A model generated the notes under the pieces. That model was not told the DNA's origin, did no database searches, and saw nothing but the letters and a program-made list of their open reading frames with translations. Shown one piece after another: positions 1-8,387 of a stretch of DNA of 64,000 bases. This stretch comes from Pseudomonas sp. S09G 359 (lineage in GTDB: Bacteria; Pseudomonadota; Gammaproteobacteria; Pseudomonadales; Pseudomonadaceae). Location: positions 4,741,501 to 4,805,500 of the forward strand of contig NZ_CP025263.1 in assembly GCF_002843605.1 (NCBI RefSeq), in the 5' to 3' direction. The stretch's first letter is position 1; the number at the start of each line of letters is the position of its first letter. Position numbers and translations under genes: made by a program.

Positions 1-1181
1 ACTACCAGTCGGATGTGACGTGGCGTTACCTGCAAGTCAACATCGCCGGCACCAACATCGCCACGGCGCAAAACACCGGCCTCCTGCGCCGCCAATACAG
101 CGATCGTGAGGAGCGCTCACGAGGCCTGGCCAGCGACACCAACCTCGAAAGCAAATGGCAGTTCGGTGATTGGCAGCACACCTTCCTGCTGGGCTTTGAT
201 GGCTATGACACCAGCTACGACTCGCATAACTTCCGGGGCAACGCGCCGTCGTTGAACCTGGCGACCTATCAATATGGCCAGCCGGTGGTGGTTAACCGTA
301 GCCCGACAACCGACCGCGGCTCGCAGATCGATACCCTGCAAAAAGGCATCTACTTCCAGGACCAGATCAAGTTCGATGAGCGCTGGATTCTGCTGCTCGG
401 TGGCCGCCATGATTGGGCTGACCAGCATACCGAACTGTTCCGCAATGGCGCCGATAGCGGCAAAAGCGATGAAGCCACCACTTGGCGCGCCGGCCTGGTG
501 TACAAGGCCGACAATGGCCTGGCGCCGTACATCAGCTACAGCGAGTCATTCTTCCCGGTGGCCGGCACCAACAAGGCGGGGGAAAGCTTTGTGCCCACCG
601 AAGGCAAGCAGTATGAAATCGGCATCCGCTACCAACCCGAAGGCAGCGCCACACTGCTGAGCGCGGCGGTGTACCAGCTGGAGCAGAAAAACGTCCTGAG
701 CCAGGATCGCACCGATATCAACTTCTCGGTACAAGTCGGTGAAGTTCGCTCCCGTGGCTTCGAGTTGGAAGCCAAGACCGAAGTCACGCCCAACCTCAGC
801 CTGATTTCGTCCTACGCCTACATTGACGCACGCATCACCAAAAGCGATATCGCCAGCGAAATCGGCCAACGCAGCGAAGACACGCCCTACCACCAGGCCG
901 CCCTCTGGGCCGATTACCGCCTGGCCGCGCTGGGTATCCCGCAAGTGCGCATCGGCGGTGGCGCCCGCTACAAAGGCACCACGCAGGCCTCCGGCGTGCC
1001 TTCGTCCATGCCTGCCTACACCCTGTACGACGCCCGCGCCAGCTACGAGATCGACCCGCATTGGGAAGTCGCGCTCAACGCCAACAACGTCACCAACAAA
1101 CGCTACACCTACTGCGAATTCGCGATTTGCCGCTATGGCGATGAGCGCCAGTTGGTCAGTTCGTTGACCTACCGCTGGTAA
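1..1181 (+). CDS. TonB-dependent siderophore receptor, C-terminal part
   Basis: This is the 3' end of an outer-membrane beta-barrel receptor that takes up a ferric siderophore with energy from TonB-ExbBD. The frame is open from base 3, so the start, signal peptide, plug domain and TonB box lie outside the window. About 393 residues remain. They show the alternating polar/aromatic strands of the barrel, the family phrase for the last strands (NNVTNKRYTYCEF) and a C-terminal aromatic Trp, the outer-membrane insertion signal. Two cysteines close to the end (CEFAIC) resemble the ferrichrome/ferrioxamine branch, but the ligand cannot be read from this portion. A GTG at 15 is internal and should not be taken as the start. 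A REPIN follows the stop. Confidence 0.88.
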   Translation, partial: YQSDVTWRYLQVNIAGTNIATAQNTGLLRRQYSDREERSRGLASDTNLESKWQFGDWQHTFLLGFDGYDTSYDSHNFRGNAPSLNLATYQYGQPVVVNRSPTTDRGSQIDTLQKGIYFQDQIKFDERWILLLGGRHDWADQHTELFRNGADSGKSDEATTWRAGLVYKADNGLAPYISYSESFFPVAGTNKAGESFVPTEGKQYEIGIRYQPEGSATLLSAAVYQLEQKNVLSQDRTDINFSVQVGEVRSRGFELEAKTEVTPNLSLISSYAYIDARITKSDIASEIGQRSEDTPYHQAALWADYRLAALGIPQVRIGGGARYKGTTQASGVPSSMPAYTLYDARASYEIDPHWEVALNANNVTNKRYTYCEFAICRYGDERQLVSSLTYRW

Positions 1182-1204
1182 GGTGTTCTGCCCTGTGGGC
1201 TTGT

Positions 1205-1337
1205 TGTGGCGAGCGGGCTTGCCCGCGTTGGGGTGCGAAGCGCCCCCAAAACCTGCCAACTTGATTTGCCTGTAAAAACGCAGTCGCCTGAATTGGGGCT
1301 GCTTCGCACCTCAACGCGGGCAAGCCCGCTCGCCACA
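1205..1337. repeat. REPIN, family 1, single copy
   Basis: Two inverted copies of a REP element flank a short unrelated centre. The left arm begins with TGTGGCGAGCGGGCTTGCCC and the right arm ends with GGGCAAGCCCGCTCGCCACA. It lies between the receptor and a convergent LysR gene. Here the element has almost no tandem tail, which makes it the simple form of the elements at 9322, 36759, 49211 and 61215. Bases 1338-1457 show nothing recognisable. Confidence 0.9.
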
Positions 1338-1457
1338 AAAGCAAAAAAAACAGCTCAGCGTCGATGAGGAAGGTTGGGTGGACAGGCTTATGAACATGAC
1401 CAAGCCACCGATGAAAAATCTCTAAACAACCGGGTTTGGATACTTTAAAAACATGCA

Positions 1458-2354
1458 CTAGAACAACAATCGCGAAAAGTCGCAGCAGGCCTGCGCCAAT
1501 TTCGCCACGTCCTGGTTCAAGCCAAACTGCCGGTCCACCCGGTGTAACGCCACGTACTGAATGTCCGGCAACGCAGGCTGGGTGACCAGGGCACGCAGGG
1601 TACCCTGCTCGATCAGATGGGCCAGGCAGGCCTTGGGCAGGTAACTCACACCGATCCCCGACAACGCCAGCCCGGCCTGCACCAACAGGTTGTGGCTGGT
1701 GAGTGTGCGCGGCATCTGCACGTTGTGCGCCGCCAGCCATCGCTCGTAGATCATCCCGGTGCCCGACTGCGAACCCTGGGTCAGTACGGTGTAACTGGCC
1801 AGCGTCTCCAGGCTGATCGGGTCGGCATCCGGGATCAGGCCAGGCGCACACATCCAAGCGTTTTCGACACTCTGCAGCAGCGTGCTGTGAAAGCGCGGGT
1901 CACTGTAGACATCTGGCACAATCACCAGGTCCAACAGGTCGTTTTCCAATTTGCGGAACAGCTCGCTGCTGAGTTCCACCGAGGGTTCGATCTGCACCTT
2001 GGGATAGGCCTGGCGCAGCGCTTCCACCAGCGCCGGCAACCAGGTCAAGGCGGTGAGTTCGGTGACGCCGAGGCGAAACCTGCGCACCAGCACTTCCCGC
2101 GCGCTGACCCGTTCGAGCAATTGGTCGCGGCTGTTGAGCAGGTCGCGGGCGTAGTCGAGCAATTCGCCGCCTTTTTCAGTCAGGCGCGCGTTGCGTTTGC
2201 TACGGTCAAAAATCTCTACGTCGAAGGTATCTTCAAGCTCCTGGATGCGCTTGGAGATGGCCGACTGGGACATGTTCAGCTTGTTGGCGGCGGCTTCAAA
2301 GCTGCCCAGTTCGGCGATCCAAAACAAGGCGTCGATTTGTTTGAAGGTGATCAT
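1458..2354 (-). CDS. LysR-family transcriptional regulator
   Basis: A 298-residue LysR regulator. The N-terminal winged helix-turn-helix (about residues 1-60) contains the family pattern FxxAAxxLxxSQSAISKRI. The rest is the periplasmic-binding-protein-like effector domain (about 90-290). It is divergent from the aldolase/aminotransferase/symporter operon beginning at 2477, with 122 bp between the two starts. By the usual LysR logic it should control that operon and itself, with the imported amino or keto acid as probable co-inducer. No operator stands out beyond A+T-rich sequence around 2370-2410. The ATG at 2354 gives a full-length family member. Confidence 0.9.
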   Translation of the reverse strand: MITFKQIDALFWIAELGSFEAAANKLNMSQSAISKRIQELEDTFDVEIFDRSKRNARLTEKGGELLDYARDLLNSRDQLLERVSAREVLVRRFRLGVTELTALTWLPALVEALRQAYPKVQIEPSVELSSELFRKLENDLLDLVIVPDVYSDPRFHSTLLQSVENAWMCAPGLIPDADPISLETLASYTVLTQGSQSGTGMIYERWLAAHNVQMPRTLTSHNLLVQAGLALSGIGVSYLPKACLAHLIEQGTLRALVTQPALPDIQYVALHRVDRQFGLNQDVAKLAQACCDFSRLLF

Positions 2355-2476
2355 GGCGCACCAATCATGAAAAAAATCGATGCTAACACATCATAAAATA
2401 TCGCTAAAACTCTTCGATCATCACTCCTAAGATCCGGACATAGCCCATCGCTATCCAACGATTTTGGAGATTTGCC

Positions 2477-3142
2477 ATGTCCTTGCCCGGTTCACGCATC
2501 CTTCCCAACGCCCCCATGGCCTCGACCGAATTGGTCGAAGCGTTTGCCCAAGTGGTCACCCCGCATATCAGTGACAACCTCGGCCGGCACATCGGCGCCC
2601 GCGGCCTGACACGCTACAACCGCAGCGGCAAGCTGGTGGGCACGGCGATCACCGTGAAGACACGCCCTGGCGACAACCTGCTGATCTACAAAGCCATGAG
2701 CATGCTGCAACCGGGCCATGTGCTGGTGGTGGACGGCCAGGGCGACACCAATAACGCGGTGATCGGCGAACTGGTCAAGCTCTACGCGCTACAACGCGGT
2801 TGTGTAGGGTTTGTGATCGACGGCGCGATTCGTGATGTGGCCAGCTTTGATGACACCCCCTGCTATGCCCGCGCCGTGGTGCACACCGGCCCGTACAAAA
2901 CCGGCCCCGGTGAAGTGAACGTGCCGGTGTCCATCGGCGGCATGCTGATCAACCCCGGCGACCTGGTGGTGGGTGATGAAGACGGCCTGGTCGCGTTTTC
3001 CCAAGCCGACGCTGCCGAAGTGCTGCGCCGCGCCGCGCAGCATGCCGAGCATGAAGAAGCGGTCAAGGCCGAGATCGCCAGCGGTGCGGTGCGCCAGGGC
3101 TGGATCGACAAGGTCCTGGACAACGCAGGGTTGGCGCAATGA
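2477..3142 (+). CDS. RraA-fold protein, HMG/CHA-aldolase-like
   Basis: A 221-residue protein of the RraA/HMG-CHA aldolase superfamily. Visible family features are the G-E-L segment at about residues 97-99, the R119-D120 pair in DGAIRDV that binds the divalent metal and pyruvyl group, and the C-terminal GDEDGLVAF element. Its length fits the class II pyruvate aldolases (about 220-240 aa) and not the 160-aa E. coli RNase E regulator RraA. An aldolase or decarboxylase acting on a 4-hydroxy-2-oxo-diacid is therefore more likely than an RNase inhibitor. The start is set by GGAG at 2466-2469, seven bases before the ATG. The stop overlaps the next start (ATGA), so the two genes should be translationally coupled. 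The exact substrate is inferred from neighbours. Confidence 0.8.
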   Translation: MSLPGSRILPNAPMASTELVEAFAQVVTPHISDNLGRHIGARGLTRYNRSGKLVGTAITVKTRPGDNLLIYKAMSMLQPGHVLVVDGQGDTNNAVIGELVKLYALQRGCVGFVIDGAIRDVASFDDTPCYARAVVHTGPYKTGPGEVNVPVSIGGMLINPGDLVVGDEDGLVAFSQADAAEVLRRAAQHAEHEEAVKAEIASGAVRQGWIDKVLDNAGLAQ

Positions 3143-4344
3143 AGCAGTTTTTATCTGAGCGCGTCCAGGGCATCGCGCCTTCACCCAGCATCACCGCCAA
3201 TGCGCTAGTGACCGAGTTGCGCGCCCAGGGCCGCGATATCGTCAATTTCACCGTGGGCGAACCGGACTTTGACACCCCGGCGCATATCCTTGCAGCCGCC
3301 AGCCAGGCGATGCACAGCGGCGACACCCACTACACGCCCACCACCGGCACCCTTGCCCTGCGCCAGGCCATCTGCCTGAAGCTGCAACGGGACAATGACC
3401 TGGCCTACGGCCTGGATGAAGTGGTGGCGGGTTGCGGCGGCAAACACATCATCTACCACGCGCTGGCCGCCACGCTGAATCGCGGCGATGAAGTCATCGT
3501 GCATACGCCTTACTGGGTGTCGTACCCGGACATCGCAAGGCTCAACGATGCCACGCCGGTGATTATTCCAGGCGACGAAAGCCTGGGCTTCAAACTGTCA
3601 CCACAGGCACTGGAGCAAGCGATTACTCCGCTGACCAAATGGGTGATCCTCAACAGCCCGAACAACCCCAGCGGCGCGGTGTACAGCGAGGCTGAGCTGC
3701 TGGCCCTGGCGCACGTGTTGCGCGGTCATCCGCATGTGCTGATCATGGCTGACGAAATCTATGAGCACTTCGTCTACGGTGACGCGCAGCATCTACCACT
3801 GACGCGTTTGGCGCCGGACCTGAAGCCACGCACGTTGATCGTCAACGGCGCGTCCAAGGGCTATGCAATGACCGGTTGGCGCCTGGGTTTCGGCGCGGGG
3901 CCTGCGTGGCTGATCTCGGCCATCGCCAAGTTGTTGTCGCAAACCACCACCTGCCCCAGTTCCTTGAGCCAAGCCGCTGCGGTGGCCGCGTTTGCCGGTG
4001 ACCAGGCGCCCATCGCCGGGATGCGCGAGGAATACCAACAGCGGCGCGCACGCATGCTTGCGCTGCTGGCGGACATTCCCGGCTTGAGCTTTACCCCACC
4101 CGACGGCGCGTTCTATGTGTTCGTCAATGTGAGCGGACTGATGGGCAAACTTACCCCTCAGGGTGATCGCCTGACGAGCGATACCCAACTGGTGGACTAC
4201 CTGCTGCGCGACTACGGCCTGGCCACGGTCAGCGGTGCGGCGTATGGCATGTCGCCGTATGTGCGCCTGTCGTTCGCCAGCTCGCTGGATGTGATTGAAG
4301 AAGGTTGCCGCCGCCTCAAAGACGCATGCCACGACGTGCGCTGA
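3139..4344 (+). CDS. Class I pyridoxal-phosphate aminotransferase
   Basis: A 401-residue fold-type I aminotransferase of the aspartate/aromatic subgroup. The conserved parts are VGEPDFDTP near residue 39, the N175 region SPNNPSG, D205-E-I-Y contacting the PLP ring, the Schiff-base lysine K240 in GASKGYAMTGWR, and the C-terminal carboxylate-binding arginine in PYVRLSF. It overlaps the upstream aldolase-like gene by four bases and sits 95 bp before the symporter. A transaminase beside an aldolase and an anionic amino-acid carrier suggests that it deaminates an imported acidic amino acid to the 2-oxo acid cleaved by the neighbour. Substrate preference cannot be read from sequence alone. Confidence 0.9.
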   Translation: MKQFLSERVQGIAPSPSITANALVTELRAQGRDIVNFTVGEPDFDTPAHILAAASQAMHSGDTHYTPTTGTLALRQAICLKLQRDNDLAYGLDEVVAGCGGKHIIYHALAATLNRGDEVIVHTPYWVSYPDIARLNDATPVIIPGDESLGFKLSPQALEQAITPLTKWVILNSPNNPSGAVYSEAELLALAHVLRGHPHVLIMADEIYEHFVYGDAQHLPLTRLAPDLKPRTLIVNGASKGYAMTGWRLGFGAGPAWLISAIAKLLSQTTTCPSSLSQAAAVAAFAGDQAPIAGMREEYQQRRARMLALLADIPGLSFTPPDGAFYVFVNVSGLMGKLTPQGDRLTSDTQLVDYLLRDYGLATVSGAAYGMSPYVRLSFASSLDVIEEGCRRLKDACHDVR

Positions 4345-4439
4345 CGGCCTCTTGCTACACCCGGCGGCCAACGGACGGCCGCCTTTTGACTGCCTAGAAC
4401 AACAACTTAAAAATCATTGATTCCAAATGAGGCATTCCC

Positions 4440-5759
4440 ATGCACACGCCCCGTATCGCGCTGGTCTGGCAAATCATGATCGGCTTGCTCGCCGGTATTG
4501 CCATCGGTGCCCTGCTGCACCGTTTTCCCGAATCCCGGCCGTGGTTGGTGGACAATCTCCTGCAACCGGCGGGTGACATTTTTATCAAGCTGATGAAGAT
4601 GATCGTCGTCCCTATCGTGTTCTCGTGCATGGTGGTGGGCATTGCCGGGCACGGCGACGGCAAATCCCTGGGCCGTATCGGCGTGCGTTCCCTGGGGTAT
4701 TTTTTCTGCATCACCACCTTGGCGATCATTGTCGGGCTGGTACTGGGTAACCTGCTCAAGCCGGGGGCCGGCACTGAACTGTCGAGCCTGCATGCGGCGA
4801 CGATCACCCTGCCCACCAGCAGTGGCGCGGGCCACAGCCTGGGGCAGATTATCGTTGGGATCATCCCCGACAATGTGATCAGTGCGATGGCCCAGGGCAG
4901 CCTGTTGTCGGTGCTGTTCTTTGCCGTGATGTTCGGCCTGGGCGTGGCACGCTTGCCCGCCGAACGCAAAGACCCGGTGATCGCGCTGCTGCGCGGCGTG
5001 TCGGATGCCATGTTCAAGGTTACATCGATGATCATGGCCTACTCGCCCATTGGCGTGTTCGGCATGATCGCCGTGACCGTCGCCAACTTCGGCTTCAGCT
5101 CGCTGCTGCCATTGGCCAAACTGATCATGGTCAGTTACGTGGCGATCGCCTTCTTTGTGCTGGTGGTGCTTAACCTGGTTGCGCGATTGTGCGGGATCAA
5201 CCTGTTTGCCTTGATGCGCCATATCAAGGATGAATTGATATTGGCTTTCTCCACCGCGAGTTCGGCGTCGGTCATGCCGCAACTGATGAAAAAACTCGAG
5301 ACCTACGGCGTGCCGCCGTCACTGGTGAGCTTTGTGGTGCCGGTGGGCTACTCGTTCAACCTCGACGGCGCTTCACTGTTCCTTGGTATCGGCACCCTGT
5401 TCGTGGCGCAGCTGTACGGTATCGACCTGAGCCTGGGCGATCAGGCGCTGCTGGTGGTGACCATGGTACTCACGTCCAAAGGCGCCGCCGGAGTACCGGG
5501 GTTCATGTTCGTGATTCTCTCCGCGACCCTGGCCAGCGCGGGCCTGCCGCTGGAAGGCATTGCGTTTATTGCCGGGGTGTATCGGTTGATGGAGATGCCG
5601 ACCACGGCGTTGAATGTGCTGGGCAATGCGCTGGCGCCGTTGGTGATAGCGAAGTGGGAGGGGCGCACCGAGCATCCGCCGACACCAGCATCGCCAACTC
5701 TATGCAGCAGCGCGTCAGAATCGTCGTTGGGTCGACCCACTGCACTTGATACTGATTGA
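4440..5759 (+). CDS. Dicarboxylate/amino acid:cation symporter (DAACS family)
   Basis: A 439-residue inner-membrane carrier of the GltP/DctA family that couples uptake of dicarboxylates or acidic amino acids to Na+ or H+. It has about eight hydrophobic helices and the two signature re-entrant loops: the serine-rich hairpin STASSASVMP at about residues 278-287, and the TM7-HP2 region with SFNLDGASLF and SKGAAGVPGF. The last 35 residues are polar and unlike the family core, a short species-specific tail. It is the third gene of the operon and shares no overlap with gene two. The ATG at 4440 follows a weak AGGC-type ribosome site. Confidence 0.9.
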   Translation: MHTPRIALVWQIMIGLLAGIAIGALLHRFPESRPWLVDNLLQPAGDIFIKLMKMIVVPIVFSCMVVGIAGHGDGKSLGRIGVRSLGYFFCITTLAIIVGLVLGNLLKPGAGTELSSLHAATITLPTSSGAGHSLGQIIVGIIPDNVISAMAQGSLLSVLFFAVMFGLGVARLPAERKDPVIALLRGVSDAMFKVTSMIMAYSPIGVFGMIAVTVANFGFSSLLPLAKLIMVSYVAIAFFVLVVLNLVARLCGINLFALMRHIKDELILAFSTASSASVMPQLMKKLETYGVPPSLVSFVVPVGYSFNLDGASLFLGIGTLFVAQLYGIDLSLGDQALLVVTMVLTSKGAAGVPGFMFVILSATLASAGLPLEGIAFIAGVYRLMEMPTTALNVLGNALAPLVIAKWEGRTEHPPTPASPTLCSSASESSLGRPTALDTD

Positions 5760-5792
5760 CCGGAAACACCTCGCAGTGCCCCAAAATACGGG

Positions 5793-5824
5793 CAAAAAAA
5801 AGCCTGCATCTCTGCAGGCTTTTC
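5793..5824. terminator. Rho-independent terminator, tRNA-Asn / symporter
   Basis: The hairpin AGCCTGCA-TCTC-TGCAGGCT lies at 5801-5820. It has a run of eight A on its left (T8 on the minus strand) and TTTT on its right. It most strongly terminates the minus-strand tRNA transcript and can also stop the symporter operon. Confidence 0.85.
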
Positions 5825-5830
5825 TCTATC

Positions 5831-5906
5831 TGGCTCCACGACCTGGACTCGAACCAGGGACCCAATGATTAACAGTCATTTGCTCTACCAACTGAGCTAT
5901 CGCGGA
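5831..5906 (-). tRNA. tRNA-Asn (GUU)
   Basis: A 76-nt tRNA ends in an encoded CCA. On the minus strand it starts TCCGCGATAGCTCAGTTGG (acceptor and D-arm), has anticodon GTT at 5873-5871 flanked by CT and AA, and the T-loop GGTTCGAGTCC. The acceptor stem pairs TCCGCGA with TCGTGGA, with one wobble pair. A U-tract terminator follows. No integrase or attachment duplication was seen nearby. Confidence 0.97.
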
Positions 5907-5966
5907 ATGCGCCGTATGTTACTGATTAAAAAGGATAAGTCAAGCCTTACCTGGCATTTCTGGCGA

Positions 5967-6863
5967 TTAAACCGGATGACCGGTTGAAAGCGGCTGTTCC
6001 TTGGCCAATTCCAACCAGGCCCGCGCCGCCGGTGGTAGGTGGGCGTTGCTGCGCCAGGCCAGGGCGATGTGCCAGTCGGTGTGGGGTTCGTCCAGGGGGA
6101 CCAGGGCGATGTCGGCGTGTTGGTGCTTGTGCGCCAGCATGCGCGGCAGGAAGGCGACGCCCAGGCCCGCGGCGACCAGGTCGACGATAAAGTCGATCTG
6201 CCCGCTGCGCGCGGTGACTCGCGGCGTTACGCCCTTGCGCTCGCAAGCGGCGAGGATCTTGGCGTTCAGGGCGAAGCCGGCTTCGAACAGGATGAAGGGC
6301 GAATCGGCGAGGTCGGTGAAGTCGATGCGCTTGCGCCTGGCCAGCGGGTGGCTCCTGGGCAGCACGGCCATCAGCGGTTCGTTGCGCACGGGTTGGTAGT
6401 CGAAGGCTTCGTCCACGGGGAGCAGCAGGGCCGCGAGGTCGACCTCCCCCGCTTCCAGGCATTCACGCAGTTTTTTGCTGCCGTATTCGGTGAGTTCGAT
6501 GTCGATGTCCGGGTAGCGGCTGCGGTAAGTGGCGAACATGCTCGCAAACAACACACCACAGCCCACCGGCGGTAGGCCGATGCGCAATACACCGCGCTTG
6601 AGGCCGCGCAGGTCATTGATTTCGGCCACCAGGTCGTGGTGCTCGGCGAGCATTACCAGGGCGCGGCGGTAGGCAATTTCGCCGGCGGCGGTGAGTTCGT
6701 TCTTATGGCCGAGGCGATTGAGCAGCGGCGTGCCGTACTCCTCCTCCAGGGTCTTGACGGCCTTGCTTACCGACGATTGGGTCAGGGACACCACTTCGGC
6801 GGCCTGGGAAAAACCGCCCTGGCGTACCACTTCGACAAAGGCCTGTAGCGTCCTGAGGTTCAT
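5967..6863 (-). CDS. LysR-family regulator divergent from lldD
   Basis: A 298-residue LysR protein. The N-terminal helix-turn-helix has FSQAAEVVSLTQSSVSKAVK (residues about 18-37), followed by a two-lobed effector domain. It is transcribed away from lldD with 101 bp between the starts, so it probably regulates lactate or hydroxy-acid oxidation. This differs from the GntR-type LldR that usually controls lldPDE in Pseudomonas and E. coli. The shared intergenic region contains a clear palindrome at 6892-6912. The effector cannot be deduced. Confidence 0.88.
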   Translation of the reverse strand: MNLRTLQAFVEVVRQGGFSQAAEVVSLTQSSVSKAVKTLEEEYGTPLLNRLGHKNELTAAGEIAYRRALVMLAEHHDLVAEINDLRGLKRGVLRIGLPPVGCGVLFASMFATYRSRYPDIDIELTEYGSKKLRECLEAGEVDLAALLLPVDEAFDYQPVRNEPLMAVLPRSHPLARRKRIDFTDLADSPFILFEAGFALNAKILAACERKGVTPRVTARSGQIDFIVDLVAAGLGVAFLPRMLAHKHQHADIALVPLDEPHTDWHIALAWRSNAHLPPAARAWLELAKEQPLSTGHPV

Positions 6864-6891
6864 CAGTATTCCTTTAGCGACTGGTATCTAG

Positions 6892-6912
6892 TGATAAAAG
6901 TTGTTTTTATCA
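6892..6912. promoter_or_regulatory. Candidate LysR operator palindrome
   Basis: TGATAAAA (6892-6899) and TTTTATCA (6905-6912) are perfect inverted arms around a 5-bp centre. The site lies 29 bp upstream of the LysR start and 53 bp upstream of the lldD start. This is the location expected for a LysR regulatory half-site pair. It is inferred from symmetry and position only. Confidence 0.5.
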
Positions 6913-6964
6913 TGCCAGAGATTTGCCTATCCTCAACCCACTTTGCCTTGAGGAGACACCCTTG

Positions 6965-8107
6965 ATGATCATCTCGTCCGCATCCGATTACCGCGCAGCC
7001 GCCAAGCGCAAGCTGCCGCGTTTCCTGTTCGACTACATCGACGGCGGCGCCTATGCCGAGCACACGATGCGCGCGAACAGTTCGGACCTGGCCGAGATCA
7101 GCCTGCGCCAACGCATCCTGCGCAACGTCGACAACCTCAGCCTGAGCACCACCCTGTTCGGCCAGGAACTCGCGATGCCGGTGATCCTCAGCCCCGTAGG
7201 CCTGACGGGCATGTACGCGCGGCGCGGCGAGGTGCAGGCCGCCAAGGCGGCGGCCAACAAGGGCATCCCGTTTTGCTTGTCGACGGTGTCGGTGTGTTCG
7301 ATTGAAGAGGTGGCTTCGCAGAGCCCGCAGTCGATCTGGTTCCAGCTCTACGTGCTCAAGGACCGTGGCTTCATGCGCAATGCACTGGAGCGGGCCCAGG
7401 CCGCCGGGGTGACCACGCTGGTGTTCACCGTGGACATGCCGACGCCCGGCGCGCGTTACCGCGATGCGCACTCGGGCATGTCCGGGCCGTTCGCGGCGCA
7501 GCGGCGCATGCTGCAGGCTGTGACCAAGCCGCAATGGGCGTTCGATGTGGGCCTGATGGGCCGCCCGCATGACCTGGGCAATATCTCCAAATACCTCGGT
7601 AAACCCACCCACCTGGAAGACTACATCGGCTGGCTGGCCAACAACTTCGATCCGTCCATCAGTTGGAAGGACCTGGAGTGGATCCGTGAGTTCTGGAAGG
7701 GCCCGATGATCATCAAGGGCATCCTCGACCCCCAGGACGCCAAGGACGCGGTGAGCTTCGGCGCCGATGGCATCGTGGTCTCCAACCACGGCGGCCGCCA
7801 GTTGGATGGCGTGCTGTCCACCGCCAAGGCCTTGCCGCCGATTGCCGACGCCGTGGGCGATGACCTCACGGTGCTGGTGGACTCAGGCATCCGCTCCGGG
7901 CTGGACGTGGTGCGCATGCTCGCCCTGGGTGCCAAGGCGTGCCTGCTCGGTCGCGCCACGGCTTACGCGTTGGCCGCCGATGGCCAGCACGGGGTAGAGA
8001 ACCTGCTGGATATCTTCGCCAAGGAAATGCGTGTGGCAATGACCCTCACCGGCGTGACCGCGATTGACCAGATTGACCACAGCACCCTGGTTCAATCAGC
8101 CAAATAA
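6965..8107 (+). CDS. lldD: L-lactate dehydrogenase, FMN-dependent (LldD)
   Basis: A 380-residue FMN-dependent alpha-hydroxy-acid dehydrogenase that oxidises L-lactate to pyruvate and passes electrons to the respiratory quinone pool at the inner membrane. The N-terminus [18 protein letters not shown] and the block [19 protein letters not shown] match LldD closely. Active-site elements visible are Y24, K251, H275 (catalytic base) and R278 in [11 protein letters not shown] chose the ATG at 6965 over an in-frame ATG at 6923. AGGAG at 6951-6955 is well placed for it, and the protein then begins exactly as the family does. No lactate permease or LldE is adjacent, so this is a stand-alone gene paired only with a LysR regulator. 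Another L-2-hydroxy acid is possible as substrate. Confidence 0.93.
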   Translation: MIISSASDYRAAAKRKLPRFLFDYIDGGAYAEHTMRANSSDLAEISLRQRILRNVDNLSLSTTLFGQELAMPVILSPVGLTGMYARRGEVQAAKAAANKGIPFCLSTVSVCSIEEVASQSPQSIWFQLYVLKDRGFMRNALERAQAAGVTTLVFTVDMPTPGARYRDAHSGMSGPFAAQRRMLQAVTKPQWAFDVGLMGRPHDLGNISKYLGKPTHLEDYIGWLANNFDPSISWKDLEWIREFWKGPMIIKGILDPQDAKDAVSFGADGIVVSNHGGRQLDGVLSTAKALPPIADAVGDDLTVLVDSGIRSGLDVVRMLALGAKACLLGRATAYALAADGQHGVENLLDIFAKEMRVAMTLTGVTAIDQIDHSTLVQSAK

Positions 8108-8122
8108 CCGGCGCCACTCTTC

Positions 8123-8154
8123 AATGACTGTTTTCAACTTAAAAAACGGTCATT
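8123..8154. other. Imperfect hairpin downstream of lldD
   Basis: AATGACTGTTTT (8123-8134) and AAAACGGTCATT (8143-8154) form an imperfect stem 16 bp after the lldD stop. There is no clear U-tract, so it may be an RNA-stabilising or weak termination element. The rest of 8155-8387 shows no gene. A loose sigma-54-like match (TGGCATG-N4-TCGCT at 8188-8203) is too weak to call. Confidence 0.4.
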
Positions 8155-8387
8155 GATTTATAAAGAGTTTTATCAACCAAAAGAAACTGGCATGAATCTC
8201 GCTCTGCTATTTATCAAGCAGGTTAAGCGATGACAAGACGTGCGGCTGTGCCCAGGGGTTATAACCCACTGCAAAGCGGTCTAAACTGTTCAGCATGTTT
8301 TACGGAACTGAAGGAACAGTAAGACGCTTGGCATTCGCCACTCTCATCGAGCCTGTAAGACACTGAAGTGCTTAGAGGCGATCGCTT

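Noticed and set aside
2477..3142. RNase E inhibitor RraA
   Set aside because: The 221-residue length and the catabolic operon context fit the aldolase branch better than 160-residue RraA.
5831..5906. tRNA-Asn as an integration site for an island
   Set aside because: No integrase, no duplicated tRNA 3' end and ordinary metabolic genes on both sides.
8188..8203. Sigma-54 promoter before the diguanylate cyclase
   Set aside because: The spacing fits but the -12 element is TCGC and the -24 element ends in T. It is 184 bp from the start with no upstream palindrome.
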